From Gilvimarinus gilvus (GTDB lineage: Bacteria > Pseudomonadota > Gammaproteobacteria > Pseudomonadales > Cellvibrionaceae): 64,000 nucleotides of DNA. The translations under genes and the position numbers were made by a program. Below the pieces are notes generated by a model. That model did not search any database, was not told the origin of the DNA, and saw nothing but the letters and a program-made list of their open reading frames with translations. The stretch covers positions 186,001 through 250,000 of the forward strand of contig NZ_JAULRU010000418.1 of the NCBI RefSeq assembly GCF_030518155.1, written 5' to 3'. This document shows, piece by piece, positions 22,730-32,624 of this stretch (position 1 is its first letter; each line of letters starts with the position of its first letter).

Positions 22730-24415
22730 TTAGAATGATGTTCTACGGTACGTCCGGTACCGGGGATACCAAAAGTTTGCTTCCACTTTTTGCACCATCA
22801 AATCGTCTGGTACCGCGACGGCAACCCCATCGGCTATTGCCTGTCGATAGACCGCCAGCGCAATGGTCTTGCTAACGCTGCGAATATTTTCCAGATCGGG
22901 GAGCAAAGGGCCCGAACCTTCATTCGCTAGCGGCGATAATTTTGCCAGAGAACGCGAGGCTGCCAACATCATGCCATCGGTGATTTTGCTGGCTTTTGCA
23001 CTCAGCACTCCCAGGCCAACGCCAGGAAAAATATAGCTGTTGTTACACTGAGCGATTTCGTGAATTGTTCCGCCTATATCAACCGGGGCAAATGGGCTAC
23101 CGGTCGCAACGATGGCCCTACCGCCCGTCCATCGTAAAATATCTACAGGTTGCCCTTCGACACGGGAGGTAGGATTCGACAAAGGCAATATGATGGGGCG
23201 CTCGCAATGAACTTGCATCGTTTCGACAATGGATTTATTGAATAAGCCAGGCTGGCCCGACACACCAACCAACACGGTTGGCCGCACATTGCGAACCACA
23301 TCCGCCAGACCGACCACTCCCGGCTTGTCCAGCAACCATTCAACAAGTAAACTTTCAGGTTTGCGAAAGCGCTCCTGAAAGGCAAGTAAATCATTGGATC
23401 GACTGGTCAACAACCCGTCGCGATTCACCAGATAGACCTTGTCCTGCGCTTGCTCGGGTGTCAGCCCCTCTTCAATCATCGCCGCAATTATTTGATCTGC
23501 GATCCCACAGCCAGCGGAGCCCGCCCCGGCAAACACAATGGTTTGATCGCACAAAGACTCATGCTTTGCCCGGCAAGCCGCCAACAGCGTTCCGACGGTG
23601 ACGGAGGCCGTGCCTTGCACATCATCATTAAAACAGCATAGGTCGTCGCGGTATTTTTCCAATAGAGGTGTTGCGTGATTTTGTGCAAAATCTTCGAACT
23701 GTAACAGCGCGTTTGGCCAGCGAACTTTTACTGCCTGAATGAATTGATCAACAAATTCATAATAGGCTTCGTCATCGATTCGCTCGTGGCGCCAGCCCAT
23801 ATACATTGGATCGTTAACCAGTTGTCGATTGTTGCACCCTACATCCAAGACAACGGGTAAAGTATATGCTGGGCTGATACCGCCACAAGCGGTATAAAGT
23901 GCTAACTTTCCAATGGGAATGCCCATCCCCCCAATACCTTGATCGCCAAGCCCTAGGATTCGCTCCCCATCCGTTACCACAATAACTTTGACGTTGTGTT
24001 TGGTCGCGTTTTGCAAAATGTCATCGAGGCGGTCGCGATCTGGGTAGGAGACAAAAAGACCACGCTTGCGTCGATAAATTTTCGAAAAGAGCTCGCAAGC
24101 CTTACCCACGGTCGGGGTATAGATCAGCGGCATCACTTCGCTTAAGTGCTCTGTCACTAAACGAAAATAAAGCGTTTCGTTGGTGTCTTGTATATTGCGC
24201 AAATAGATGTGCTTATCGATGTCTGTTTTAAAGGAGCACAACTGTTCGTAGGCGCGCGCCTTCTGCTCTTCTATGGTTTCAATGCTATAGGGCAACAAGC
24301 CTTCCAAATTAAACGCCTGACGCTCCTGGCGGCTGAACGCACTACCCTTATTCAGTAATGGCGCTTCCAACAAGGCTGGACCTGCGAACGGTATGTATAT
24401 GGGTCTGGTATTCAC
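22730..24415 (-). CDS. maeA: NAD-dependent malic enzyme (oxaloacetate-decarboxylating)
   Basis: 561 residues, the length of E. coli SfcA/MaeA. The malic enzyme signature [19 protein letters not shown] is intact, as are the N-terminal YTPTVGKAC and NAD domain [11 protein letters not shown]. It converts malate to pyruvate, CO2 and NADH. The GTG start follows an AGGA box by six bases. Being directly upstream of the XRE regulator and fadBA, it may supply pyruvate during growth on fatty acids, when carbon enters only as acetyl-CoA. Confidence 0.93.
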   Translation of the reverse strand: MNTRPIYIPFAGPALLEAPLLNKGSAFSRQERQAFNLEGLLPYSIETIEEQKARAYEQLCSFKTDIDKHIYLRNIQDTNETLYFRLVTEHLSEVMPLIYTPTVGKACELFSKIYRRKRGLFVSYPDRDRLDDILQNATKHNVKVIVVTDGERILGLGDQGIGGMGIPIGKLALYTACGGISPAYTLPVVLDVGCNNRQLVNDPMYMGWRHERIDDEAYYEFVDQFIQAVKVRWPNALLQFEDFAQNHATPLLEKYRDDLCCFNDDVQGTASVTVGTLLAACRAKHESLCDQTIVFAGAGSAGCGIADQIIAAMIEEGLTPEQAQDKVYLVNRDGLLTSRSNDLLAFQERFRKPESLLVEWLLDKPGVVGLADVVRNVRPTVLVGVSGQPGLFNKSIVETMQVHCERPIILPLSNPTSRVEGQPVDILRWTGGRAIVATGSPFAPVDIGGTIHEIAQCNNSYIFPGVGLGVLSAKASKITDGMMLAASRSLAKLSPLANEGSGPLLPDLENIRSVSKTIALAVYRQAIADGVAVAVPDDLMVQKVEANFWYPRYRTYRRTSF

Positions 24416-24447
24416 GAAATTTCCTGTTTGTCGCCCTAACTAGGCCA

Positions 24448-24882
24448 TTAAAGTTTATTAACAAGCGTTGCTTCCAAAACGACTGCGCCGTTCTGGTCTT
24501 GTAATTGAAGGGAACTCTGGTCGACGGTGACACTGAGTGCCTGACTGAGAACACGGGTGAAGTGCTGTTCCTGTTGCATAATGGCCGGCAAACACATTTT
24601 TCGTGTGCTGGCTAAGTCCTTGGCCAGTGTCAACTGCGTATCGGTATAGTGATATTCTCCGAAAAATTGGTTGCAGCCGCTGTTACCTGAAAGCCGGTTT
24701 GCATCTTCAAACCGCAAATAGGATTTTGACTCAGCGCCAACGGACTCTCCCATAACGGTTTTTACGCGCCAACTACCGGTTATTGAGGGTTGCACTTGGG
24801 CGCTGCTGGCTTCTTGTTCCGAATCCGTTACTTGGCAGGCGCTTATTGCTATACAGGCGGTCAAAACCATCATACGTACCAT
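24448..24882 (-). CDS. META-domain (HslJ-like) lipoprotein
   Basis: 144 residues from the ATG at 24882, which has a GGAG box eight bases before it. A short signal peptide (MVRMMVLTACIAISAC) ends in a lipobox (ISAC), so the mature protein is lipid-anchored at Cys17. The rest matches the META/HslJ domain (ITGSWRVKTVMGESV, LRFEDANRLSGNSGCNQFFGEYH, MCLPAIMQQEQHFTRVLSQA). The domain occurs in heat-inducible and novobiocin-resistance-linked proteins of unclear function. It lies 32 bases before maeA and may share its transcript. Confidence 0.85.
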   Translation of the reverse strand: MVRMMVLTACIAISACQVTDSEQEASSAQVQPSITGSWRVKTVMGESVGAESKSYLRFEDANRLSGNSGCNQFFGEYHYTDTQLTLAKDLASTRKMCLPAIMQQEQHFTRVLSQALSVTVDQSSLQLQDQNGAVVLEATLVNKL

Positions 24883-24979
24883 CAGATGTACTCCATTTAA
24901 CCAATGACAGATCAGCGTAGGCATCACAGATCCTTATATTATGATCTTAGCCAGTTTTAAACCGATGTACACCCCCTGG

Positions 24980-25014
24980 AATCAAAACGCCGGGCAGTGC
25001 CCGGCGTTTTGATT
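24980..25014. terminator. Intrinsic terminator after ffh
   Basis: A long perfect hairpin: AATCAAAACGCCGGGC and its complement GCCCGGCGTTTTGATT around a three-base loop, seven bases past the ffh stop. On the minus strand the right arm ends with TTTTGATT. It separates ffh from the META lipoprotein gene. Confidence 0.85.
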
Positions 25015-25021
25015 CTATAAG

Positions 25022-26410
25022 CTAGCGCCCCATACCCGGAGGTAAGCCGCCACCGGGAGCGCCGCCACCGGGCATCATTCCACCCAGGCCACGCATCATT
25101 TTGGACATGCCGCCACCTTTCATTTTTTTCATCATTTTTGCCATCTGCTTGTGCTGTTTAAGCAAACGGTTTAGATCCTGAATTTGTGTGCCAGAGCCCG
25201 CGGTAATCCGGCGCTTGCGGGAACTGGTTAAACCGTCGGGGTGTTTGCGTTCCCAAGGCGTCATGGAGTTAATCAGGGCCTCCATCACCTTAAACTGCCC
25301 ACCCATGTCTGCCTGCTGCACCATCTGCCCCATATTTCCCATTCCGGGGAGCTTATCCATCAAGCTGCCTAGGCCGCCCATGTCTTGCATTTGTTGCAAT
25401 TGATCGCGCAAGTCCTCAAGGTCAAAACTCTTACCTTTTGATACTTTTTTAACCAGCCGCTGCGCTTTATCTTTGTCTATTTTTCGTTCTGCTTGTTCGA
25501 TAAGCGACATTATGTCGCCCATACCCAAGATACGCGACGCAATTCGATCTGGATGAAAAGGCTCAAGAGCGTCAACTTTTTCACCCATGCCGAGAAATTT
25601 AATGGGCTTGCCAGTCACGTGACGAACAGACAGAGCGGCACCGCCGCGAGCATCACCATCCGCCTTGGTAAGCACCACACCGGTAAGCGGCAACGCTTCA
25701 TCAAAGGCCTTGGCCGTGTTCACTGCGTCCTGACCGATCATGGCATCAATCACAAACAGTGTTTCAACCGGATTTAATTGTTGGTGTAAACCCTGAATTT
25801 CTTGCATCAAGGTTTCGTCAATATGCAGGCGGCCGGCGGTATCGACGATCAACACATCAAAAAACTGTCGCTTGGCGTGGTCAAGAGCCGCAGCGGCAAT
25901 CGCCTGTGGTTTGTCAGCGTCTGTGGATGGAAAGCACTCTACCTCTACTTCCCCTGCCAAGGTTTTAAGCTGCTCGATGGCCGCAGGGCGGTAAACATCA
26001 GCGCTCACCACCAAGACTTTTTTCTTCTCACGCTCGGTCAAAAATTTGGCGAGCTTCGCAACCGATGTTGTTTTACCCGCCCCTTGCAGGCCGGCCATCA
26101 ATATAACCGCGGGTGGCTGAGCGGCCAGATTGAGAGACTCATTGGCTTCGCCCATAACGGCGACCATTTCGCTCTCAACGATTTTTAGGAATTGCTGACC
26201 GGGGTTGAGCGCTTTTCCGACCTGCGTCCCAAGCGCCCGCGAACGAATGCGGCCGACAAAATCTTTAACCACAGGCAAGGCGACATCAGCTTCCAGTAAT
26301 GCTTTGCGCACCTCGCGAAGGGTTGCCTGAATATTATCGTCGGTGAGACGAGCCTTACCGGTAACCTTCTTGAAAGTTACCGATAATCGATCCTGAAGAT
26401 TTTCAAACAT
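25022..26410 (-). CDS. ffh: Signal recognition particle protein Ffh
   Basis: 462 residues. N and G domains of the SRP54 GTPase with G1 GLQGAGKTT, DTAGRLH and TKADGDARGG motifs, then a Met-rich M domain (MAKMMKKMKGGGMSKMMRGLGG) that binds signal sequences and 4.5S RNA. Targets inner-membrane proteins cotranslationally through FtsY. The ATG at 26410 (MFENLQDRLS) matches the family start; the ribosome site is weak. Divergent from the ypjD-like gene, the order seen in pseudomonads. Confidence 0.97.
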   Translation of the reverse strand: MFENLQDRLSVTFKKVTGKARLTDDNIQATLREVRKALLEADVALPVVKDFVGRIRSRALGTQVGKALNPGQQFLKIVESEMVAVMGEANESLNLAAQPPAVILMAGLQGAGKTTSVAKLAKFLTEREKKKVLVVSADVYRPAAIEQLKTLAGEVEVECFPSTDADKPQAIAAAALDHAKRQFFDVLIVDTAGRLHIDETLMQEIQGLHQQLNPVETLFVIDAMIGQDAVNTAKAFDEALPLTGVVLTKADGDARGGAALSVRHVTGKPIKFLGMGEKVDALEPFHPDRIASRILGMGDIMSLIEQAERKIDKDKAQRLVKKVSKGKSFDLEDLRDQLQQMQDMGGLGSLMDKLPGMGNMGQMVQQADMGGQFKVMEALINSMTPWERKHPDGLTSSRKRRITAGSGTQIQDLNRLLKQHKQMAKMMKKMKGGGMSKMMRGLGGMMPGGGAPGGGLPPGMGR

Positions 26411-26594
26411 AACTAACTGACACCTGATCTTGGGCGTAATGCAAAAGTAGCCCAATTATAACGTGTTAAACACCCATTCGTCTTGTGCTCTCCCACAAAG
26501 ATGATAGCCATTCTCATATAAGACTTCTCAACCCGCCCCGCTTGTGACACACTCTGCGCTCTGTGATGGGTTTAGTAAGGAAAATGTCGACCTA

Positions 26595-27395
26595 ATGTCA
26601 GCGCATACAGCCAACATCTTCGCCATTGGCCTCTATTTATTGGCGGGTAGCTACCTGTTTGCTGCCGTTCTCCGCCTTAGAAAAGCGCCTCGTGGTATCT
26701 TGCTGCCGTTAATGTGCACTGCAATAGTGGCTCATGGCTACGCCTGTATGGAGCTTATCGTGACCCCCGAGGGGCTCAATTTACAGCTATTTTCCATGCT
26801 CTCTTTGGTCTTCTTTTCGGTAAACGCCATTGTTTTGCTGAGCTCCTTTAAAAAGCCCGTACAAAATTTATTCATATTGCTGATCCCACTCACGCTGCTT
26901 GCTATGGCGGGTTCGCTGGCAATCAGTGGCTCGAGCACGGTAACACCGCTAACTTTAGGTCTTGCCAGTCATGTTCTACTATCTATTACGGCCTATAGCC
27001 TGCTGACAATTGCGACGCTGCAGGCATTGTTTATCACCTTTCAAAATTACCGCTTAAAGCACAAGCGCGCCCTGCCGCCAGCGGGCTTGCTACCGCCCCT
27101 ACAAACAATGGAATCTCTGTTGTTTGAGATGCTTTGGGCAGGTCAGATTTTACTCACCGCGGCGATAGTTTCAGGAATCATATTTTTAGACGATCTATTT
27201 GCCCAGCATGTCGTGCATAAAACCGTCTTTACCCTACTGGCCTGGTGCATATATTCGGTTTTGCTCTGGGGGCGCTACAAACTGGGCTGGCGAGGCTATA
27301 CCGCCATACGCTGGACACTGGTGGGTTTCGCCTGCCTGATGCTGGCCTATTTCGGCAGCAAACTCGTGCTTGAATTCATACTCAATATTCGTTAA
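26595..27395 (+). CDS. Cytochrome c assembly-like membrane protein (YpjD/CcsA family)
   Basis: About 266 residues with eight predicted membrane segments. SHVLLSITAYSLLTIATLQALF and the C-terminal VHKTVFTLLAWCIYSVLLWGRYKLGWRG match YpjD, a member of the CcmC/CcsA/HemX family, which lacks the WWD haem motif here. Role in bacteria is unclear. The start is uncertain: the ATG at 26595 puts the first membrane helix at the N-terminus as in relatives, while an AAGGA box lies 13 bases away; a GTG at 26544 would add 17 residues. It precedes the corC-like gene on the same strand. Confidence 0.85.
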   Translation: MSAHTANIFAIGLYLLAGSYLFAAVLRLRKAPRGILLPLMCTAIVAHGYACMELIVTPEGLNLQLFSMLSLVFFSVNAIVLLSSFKKPVQNLFILLIPLTLLAMAGSLAISGSSTVTPLTLGLASHVLLSITAYSLLTIATLQALFITFQNYRLKHKRALPPAGLLPPLQTMESLLFEMLWAGQILLTAAIVSGIIFLDDLFAQHVVHKTVFTLLAWCIYSVLLWGRYKLGWRGYTAIRWTLVGFACLMLAYFGSKLVLEFILNIR

Positions 27396-27504
27396 CCACA
27401 AAATACCAAGCCCTAATCAACAACCAAACCACCCTGTCTATTGCGCATTTTGCGAAACTACTTCAAGATACTGGGCCGGTTTGTAGAACAGGTGTTACAC
27501 CTCC

Positions 27505-28782
27505 TTGAACGATATACCCATAGAGCTGTTATTTGGCATTCTGGCAGCGCTGCTGGTCACGTCTGCCTTTTTCTCAGGCTCCGAGACGGCCATGATGGCC
27601 ATTAACCGTTATCGGCTAAAACACCTCAGTAAGAAGGGACACCATGGCGCCATTCGGGTCGAGCAGCTTTTGCAGCGGCCAGACCGGCTCATTGGTCTGA
27701 TTCTAATTGGCAACAATCTCGCCAATAACTTTGCCGCCATTATCACCGGCATAATCGCCGCCCGCTTGATCGGTGGGGATACCGGCCCAATTATTGGCGG
27801 CGTTATATTGACACTTTTTATGCTGGTTTTCGCCGAGGTCACGCCAAAAACATTGGCCACTTTATACTCTGAGCGAATTTCATTTTGGGCGAGCCTGATA
27901 CTAAAACCCCTTTCCTACCTGCTTATGCCGGCGGTAATGCTGGTGAACGGCATCTCCAATGGCCTAACCAAAATGCTCGGCATCCACAAGGCTCACAGCA
28001 CCATTGAGCACCTGGACCCGGAAGAGCTGCGCACGGTGGTAGATGAAGCCGGAGAGCTTATTCCCGACCAGCATCAGGGTATGCTACTTAACATTCTGGA
28101 TTTGGAAAAATCCACAGCCGAAGACATCATGATCCCGCGCAATGAAGTAGCGGGCCTCGACCTGGAAGATGATGTCGACACCTTGCTAGAGAAAATCCGC
28201 ACCAGCGAATACACTCGACTGCCCGTCTACACTAACGATCTAAATAATGTGGTCGGCATTCTACATTTGCGCAACGTGGCTCGCTTTTTACATGGCGATG
28301 ACACGCTTGTTACCAAGGATAACATTCTGTCTTTTTCGGATGACCCCTACTTTGTTCCAGAATCAACGCCGCTTCACACTCAACTGCTAAATTTCCAGAC
28401 CCAAAAAAGCCGTATGGCGCTTGTCGTCAATGAGTATGGTGAAGTACAGGGCATCGTAACCATGGAAGATTTACTAGAGGAAATTGTCGGCGACTTCACG
28501 ACCAATATCGCTGAGGAAAGCGAGGAAGACATTATTGAGCAGGATGATGGCACCTACAAAATTCACGGTGGCACCTTCATTAGGGACATTAATCGCAACC
28601 TGGATTGGGCGCTGCCGACCGACGGACCGAAAACCTTAAATGGATTGGCAATGGAGTATATGGAGCGAATACCGGATGCAAACGTGAGCTTTACCATTGA
28701 CCAGTACATCTTTGAAACGGAAGAGATTACCGACAAAATGATTGGCTGGTTTCGGGTGCATATGGATGAAACTATTCAGTAA
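27505..28782 (+). CDS. CNNM/CorC-type membrane protein with CBS domains (YfjD-like)
   Basis: 425 residues. DUF21/CNNM membrane domain (about 1-180, starting IELLFGILAALLVTSAFFSGSETAMM), a pair of CBS domains (about 200-325) and a C-terminal CorC/HlyC domain (DDGTYKIHGGTFIRDINRNL). Relatives are linked to Mg/Co resistance or metal transport. The only usable start after the in-frame stop at 27484 is the TTG at 27505, giving the family's usual N-terminus. Just before it AGGTGTTACACCT is a perfect inverted repeat including the only Shine-Dalgarno-like AGG. Confidence 0.9.
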   Translation: MNDIPIELLFGILAALLVTSAFFSGSETAMMAINRYRLKHLSKKGHHGAIRVEQLLQRPDRLIGLILIGNNLANNFAAIITGIIAARLIGGDTGPIIGGVILTLFMLVFAEVTPKTLATLYSERISFWASLILKPLSYLLMPAVMLVNGISNGLTKMLGIHKAHSTIEHLDPEELRTVVDEAGELIPDQHQGMLLNILDLEKSTAEDIMIPRNEVAGLDLEDDVDTLLEKIRTSEYTRLPVYTNDLNNVVGILHLRNVARFLHGDDTLVTKDNILSFSDDPYFVPESTPLHTQLLNFQTQKSRMALVVNEYGEVQGIVTMEDLLEEIVGDFTTNIAEESEEDIIEQDDGTYKIHGGTFIRDINRNLDWALPTDGPKTLNGLAMEYMERIPDANVSFTIDQYIFETEEITDKMIGWFRVHMDETIQ

Positions 28783-28811
28783 CAAACTGCCAACCCGACG
28801 TGCCGGCAATG

Positions 28812-29015
28812 TTAGTTGCGCAGCTTATGTAAAATCCACCCCGCACCAGCGGCCACTAACAAGAGGGCAACTAACAAAAAGCCACTGATCAACAGGTACG
28901 ACCCCGCCTCGCGCAAAGACAGACCCCAGCCAAATATTGCCAGAGCCACAAAACAGCCAGAGGCTAAAAAGCACGTACCTGCGAGCCTGCGATAACGGCC
29001 CAAACCTCGAAACAT
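28812..29015 (-). CDS. Small two-helix membrane protein, unknown function
   Basis: 67 residues or so from the ATG at 29015, which follows a GAGG box by seven bases (an upstream in-frame start at 29033 is less well placed). Basic N-terminus then two hydrophobic segments (about LAGTCFLASGCFVALAIFGW and SYLLISGFLLVALLLVAAGA). No recognised family. It starts 21 bases after the rhodanese gene and is probably translated from the same mRNA, so it may help place or assist that periplasmic protein; this is speculative. Confidence 0.6.
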   Translation of the reverse strand: MFRGLGRYRRLAGTCFLASGCFVALAIFGWGLSLREAGSYLLISGFLLVALLLVAAGAGWILHKLRN

Positions 29016-29036
29016 CAAGCTACCTCGGAGCAATAG

Positions 29037-29384
29037 TTAGTGTGCGTGTTCGCTACGCTCGTGATACAGAGCTTCGGCGCCGTCTTGATCTCTGGCATTA
29101 ACAACATTGCTATAGCCTAATTCGTTCAGAGCCTGCTTCGCCAGTTCAGCGCGTCGGCCGCTGCGGCAATAAAGCACAATCTCAGTCGCAGTATCAGCCT
29201 CCACCTCAGAAATAGCAGCTGTAATTTGATCGTGAGGTATATTGATTGCTTCTTTAAGATGCCCCTCGTCATATTCCTGCGCAGTGCGAACATCTATCCA
29301 GACAGTATCGCCACCATGAGCAGCAACCAGCCCACTGAACCACAAAACAGAACAACATCCCAACAAACGCAACCATTGTTTCAT
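29037..29384 (-). CDS. Periplasmic single-domain rhodanese
   Basis: 115 residues from the ATG at 29384, with a GAGG box seven bases upstream. An N-terminal signal peptide (MKQWLRLLGCCSVLWFSGLVAAHG) is followed by one rhodanese domain (IDVRTAQEYDEGHLKEAINIP) with active-site loop CRSGRR holding the sulfur-carrying Cys. Like PspE, it would transfer sulfur from thiosulfate-like donors in the periplasm. The C-terminus is His-rich (HERSEHAH). Followed by a small membrane protein gene. Confidence 0.88.
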   Translation of the reverse strand: MKQWLRLLGCCSVLWFSGLVAAHGGDTVWIDVRTAQEYDEGHLKEAINIPHDQITAAISEVEADTATEIVLYCRSGRRAELAKQALNELGYSNVVNARDQDGAEALYHERSEHAH

Positions 29385-29417
29385 GCTATACACCTCAAGG
29401 TTTGCCGCATCTAACGA

Positions 29418-30809
29418 TTAAGACTCGCGCCGCCATTTTGTGCCTTCAGCAGAGTCTTCCAGCATAATTCCCGCATCAGTCAGTTGAGCTCTAATCTCAT
29501 CAGCGCGCGCGAAGTTCTTATCGAGTTTGGCTTGAACACGTTCAGCAATTAGGGCTTCAATGTCGCGGGCCTGCATACCCTCACCGCTATCGGCTTGTAA
29601 AAAAGCATCGGGAACGTCCTGCAAAATACCCAACACCTGCCCCATGGTTTTAATGGAAACAGCCAGTGATTGGGCCTCCGCCGTACCTTTTGCAGTGTTT
29701 AGTGCGCGCACCGCATCAAACATGGCGGCAAGAGCAACACTGGTATTAAAGTCGTCCTCCATTGCCGCTATAAAGCGAGCACTATAATCATCACTCAACT
29801 CGGCAAGCGCTACGACCTCTACATTTTCGTACCCGCGCAATGCGCTGTAGAAACGTTCCAGGCCCGATCGCGCCTCGATCAAGTTATCTTCAGAGTAATT
29901 AATGGGGCTGCGGTAGTGACTACCCAGCAAAACATAGCGAACTGTTTCTGGGTGATACTTCTTGAGTACTTCGCGAATCGTGAAAAAGTTGCCAAGCGAT
30001 TTTGACATTTTTTCACCGTCTAAACGTACAGCCCCCGCATGCATCCAATAGTTTGCATAGGTGCAACCATTCGCCGCTTCACTTTGCGCGATTTCGTTTT
30101 CATGATGAGGAAAAGGTAAATCCGGCCCGCCACCATGGATGTCAAAGTTCGCTCCGAGGCAATGCTTACTCATCGCAGAACACTCAATATGCCAACCTGG
30201 GCGCCCTTTCCCCCAAGGCGACGGCCAACCTACCTCGCGGTCTTCTGCGTGCTTCCAGAGCGCGAAATCGCGCGGATCTTCTTTAGCTTCATCCACCTCA
30301 ACCCGGGCGCCCGCCAATAAGTCCTCCGGATTTTTGTTGGTCAGCTTGCCGTACTCAGCGAAACTGCTAACGCGGTAGTAAACATCACCATTGCTGGCCG
30401 CATAGGCATGTCCTTTCGCAATCAGCTCGCCAACCATTTGAACAATGTCTTTAATGTGAGCTGTGGCCCTGGGTTCCTGGCTAGGCTGTACAACCCCTAA
30501 CGCTCGCTCGTCTTCATGCATAAAGTCAATAAAACGGGATGTGAGGTCAGTGTAATCCTCACCATTTTCATCCGCCCGCTTAATTATCTTGTCGTCGATA
30601 TCGGTGATATTGCGCACATAGTGAACATCCCAACCGCGGGCGCGTAAAAAGCGTGTAATTACATCAAACGCAACCAGCACTCGTGCATGACCGATATGAC
30701 AGTAGTCGTACACGGTAATACCGCACACATACATGCTAATTTTGCCGGCCTGATTAGGCTTAAACTCTTCTTTATTGCGCGTAAGCGTGCTGTATATCTT
30801 CAGGGACAT
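29418..30809 (-). CDS. cysS: Cysteinyl-tRNA synthetase
   Basis: 463 residues from the ATG at 30809, which has an AGGAAG box; the longer in-frame reading has no similarity. Class I synthetase with Zn ligand Cys29 ([11 protein letters not shown]), HIGH at 38-41 and the KMSKS loop as EKMSKSLGN. Attaches cysteine to tRNA-Cys in the cytoplasm. Follows glnS with a 31-base gap, so the two synthetases are probably co-transcribed. Confidence 0.97.
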   Translation of the reverse strand: MSLKIYSTLTRNKEEFKPNQAGKISMYVCGITVYDYCHIGHARVLVAFDVITRFLRARGWDVHYVRNITDIDDKIIKRADENGEDYTDLTSRFIDFMHEDERALGVVQPSQEPRATAHIKDIVQMVGELIAKGHAYAASNGDVYYRVSSFAEYGKLTNKNPEDLLAGARVEVDEAKEDPRDFALWKHAEDREVGWPSPWGKGRPGWHIECSAMSKHCLGANFDIHGGGPDLPFPHHENEIAQSEAANGCTYANYWMHAGAVRLDGEKMSKSLGNFFTIREVLKKYHPETVRYVLLGSHYRSPINYSEDNLIEARSGLERFYSALRGYENVEVVALAELSDDYSARFIAAMEDDFNTSVALAAMFDAVRALNTAKGTAEAQSLAVSIKTMGQVLGILQDVPDAFLQADSGEGMQARDIEALIAERVQAKLDKNFARADEIRAQLTDAGIMLEDSAEGTKWRRES

Positions 30810-30840
30810 GCCACTTCCTGTATAACGGAAAAACTGGGGT

Positions 30841-32541
30841 TTATTGGTTGGAAATTTTCGCCCAACTATCACGCAAGCCGATGGTGCGATTGAAAACGGG
30901 CTTACCCGAAGCTTCTGTGTAGGTCGCATCGAGACAGAAATAGCCTTCGCGTTCAAACTGGTACGGCGTTTCTGCTACCGCACTGGCAAGCGACGGTTCA
31001 GCTTTACAGCCTGTTAAAACCTCGAGATTAGCTGGATTTATACCCTGTAAAAAGTCACTGCCGCCAGCACCTGGGTTTTCATCCTGAAACAGACGGTCAT
31101 ACAAACGCACATCACAGTCAATATGATTGTGATCGCTCACCCAGTGAATCACCCCTTTGGGCTTAACGCCGTCGGCGGGATCCTTGCCAATGGTGTCTTC
31201 AATCACCCGGGCTTTAACTTCAACGATATTGCCGGCCTCGTCTTTGACACACTCATCGGCTTCGATTACGTAGGCGTTGCGCAAACGAACTCGCTTGCCA
31301 ATGACTAACCGTTTGTATTTTTTATTGGCCTCTTCACGAAAATCTTCCACATCAATAAAGATTGTGTTGCTGAATGACAACTCACGCTCTGCCAAATCGG
31401 CTCGGTTGGGATGACCGGGCGCCGTTACTGTTTCTACTTTCCCGGCATCGTAATTCGTCAGTGTAACTTTCAGTGGACGAAGCACACACATCGCGCGCGG
31501 GGCATTTTTGTCTAAATCATCGCGCACACAAAACTCCAACATGCCGACGTCGACCACGCTGTCGGAACGTGTAACGCCAATACGCTCACAGAAGTTGCGC
31601 AACGACGCAGGGGTATAACCGCGTCGGCGCATACCCGATATCGTCGGCATGCGCGGATCGTCCCAGCCGTCAACATGCCCTTCTGTCACCAATTGCAGTA
31701 ACTTGCGCTTACTGGTGACAGTATAGTTGAGGTTTAAACGCGCAAACTCATACTGTTTTGGCGTCGCCGGTACCGATAAATTCTCCACAAACCATTCGTA
31801 CAGGGGTCTGTGATCCTCAAATTCGAGGGTGCAAATTGAGTGAGTAACACCTTCGATGGCATCACTTTGTCCATGCGCAAAATCATAGGAGGGATAGATG
31901 CACCATTTGTCGCCCGTATGATGATGCGCAACGTGTTTAATACGATAGATGATAGGGTCGCGCAAATTAATATTTGGGGCGGCCATATCAATTTTTGCTC
32001 GTAGCGAACAACTGCCTTCTGCTAACTCACCAGAACGCATTTTCTCGAACAGTGCCAAATTTTCCTCGACACTGCGGTCGCGAAAAGGGCTGTTTTTACC
32101 CGGTTCTTTGAGTGTCCCCCGATGCTCACGCGCTTGATCTGGCGAAAGGTCACACACGTAAGCTTTGCCAGCCTTAATCAACTCCAAAGCCCACGCATAA
32201 AGCTGATCAAAATAGTCAGAGGTAAAACGAATATCACCGGCCCACTCAAACCCTAACCACGTAACATCACGCTTGATTGCCTGAACGTATTCTTCACTTT
32301 CTTTTTCCGGATTCGTGTCGTCAAAACGCAAATTACACTGACCACCAAACTCCTTGGCAAGCCCGAAATTTAGGCAAATAGATTTCGCATGGCCAATATG
32401 CAGATAGCCGTTTGGCTCTGGTGGGAATCGCGTGACAATGGCGCCGGTTTGTCCAGCACTCAGATCCGCCTTGATGATATTTTGCAAAAAGTGTGCGGGC
32501 TTCTCAGCCGCTGATTTTTCCGCTACGGGGGTATCGCTCAT
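30841..32541 (-). CDS. glnS: Glutaminyl-tRNA synthetase
   Basis: 566 residues. Class Ic synthetase with [16 protein letters not shown] (HIGH motif) and the KMSKS equivalent [11 protein letters not shown], followed by the GlnRS anticodon-binding beta-barrels. Having GlnRS implies direct glutaminylation of tRNA-Gln. It is preceded on the same strand by mltG with an 83-base gap that contains a bulged hairpin (about 32583-32620) without a T run. Confidence 0.97.
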   Translation of the reverse strand: MSDTPVAEKSAAEKPAHFLQNIIKADLSAGQTGAIVTRFPPEPNGYLHIGHAKSICLNFGLAKEFGGQCNLRFDDTNPEKESEEYVQAIKRDVTWLGFEWAGDIRFTSDYFDQLYAWALELIKAGKAYVCDLSPDQAREHRGTLKEPGKNSPFRDRSVEENLALFEKMRSGELAEGSCSLRAKIDMAAPNINLRDPIIYRIKHVAHHHTGDKWCIYPSYDFAHGQSDAIEGVTHSICTLEFEDHRPLYEWFVENLSVPATPKQYEFARLNLNYTVTSKRKLLQLVTEGHVDGWDDPRMPTISGMRRRGYTPASLRNFCERIGVTRSDSVVDVGMLEFCVRDDLDKNAPRAMCVLRPLKVTLTNYDAGKVETVTAPGHPNRADLAERELSFSNTIFIDVEDFREEANKKYKRLVIGKRVRLRNAYVIEADECVKDEAGNIVEVKARVIEDTIGKDPADGVKPKGVIHWVSDHNHIDCDVRLYDRLFQDENPGAGGSDFLQGINPANLEVLTGCKAEPSLASAVAETPYQFEREGYFCLDATYTEASGKPVFNRTIGLRDSWAKISNQ

Positions 32542-32624
32542 ACTGCTCTCAATCCAGATTCAGGGGTGGCGCCAAGTGGTGCGCAGGCCAAGCCCGTTAT
32601 TGTATAACCTAGCGGGCTGTTTTC

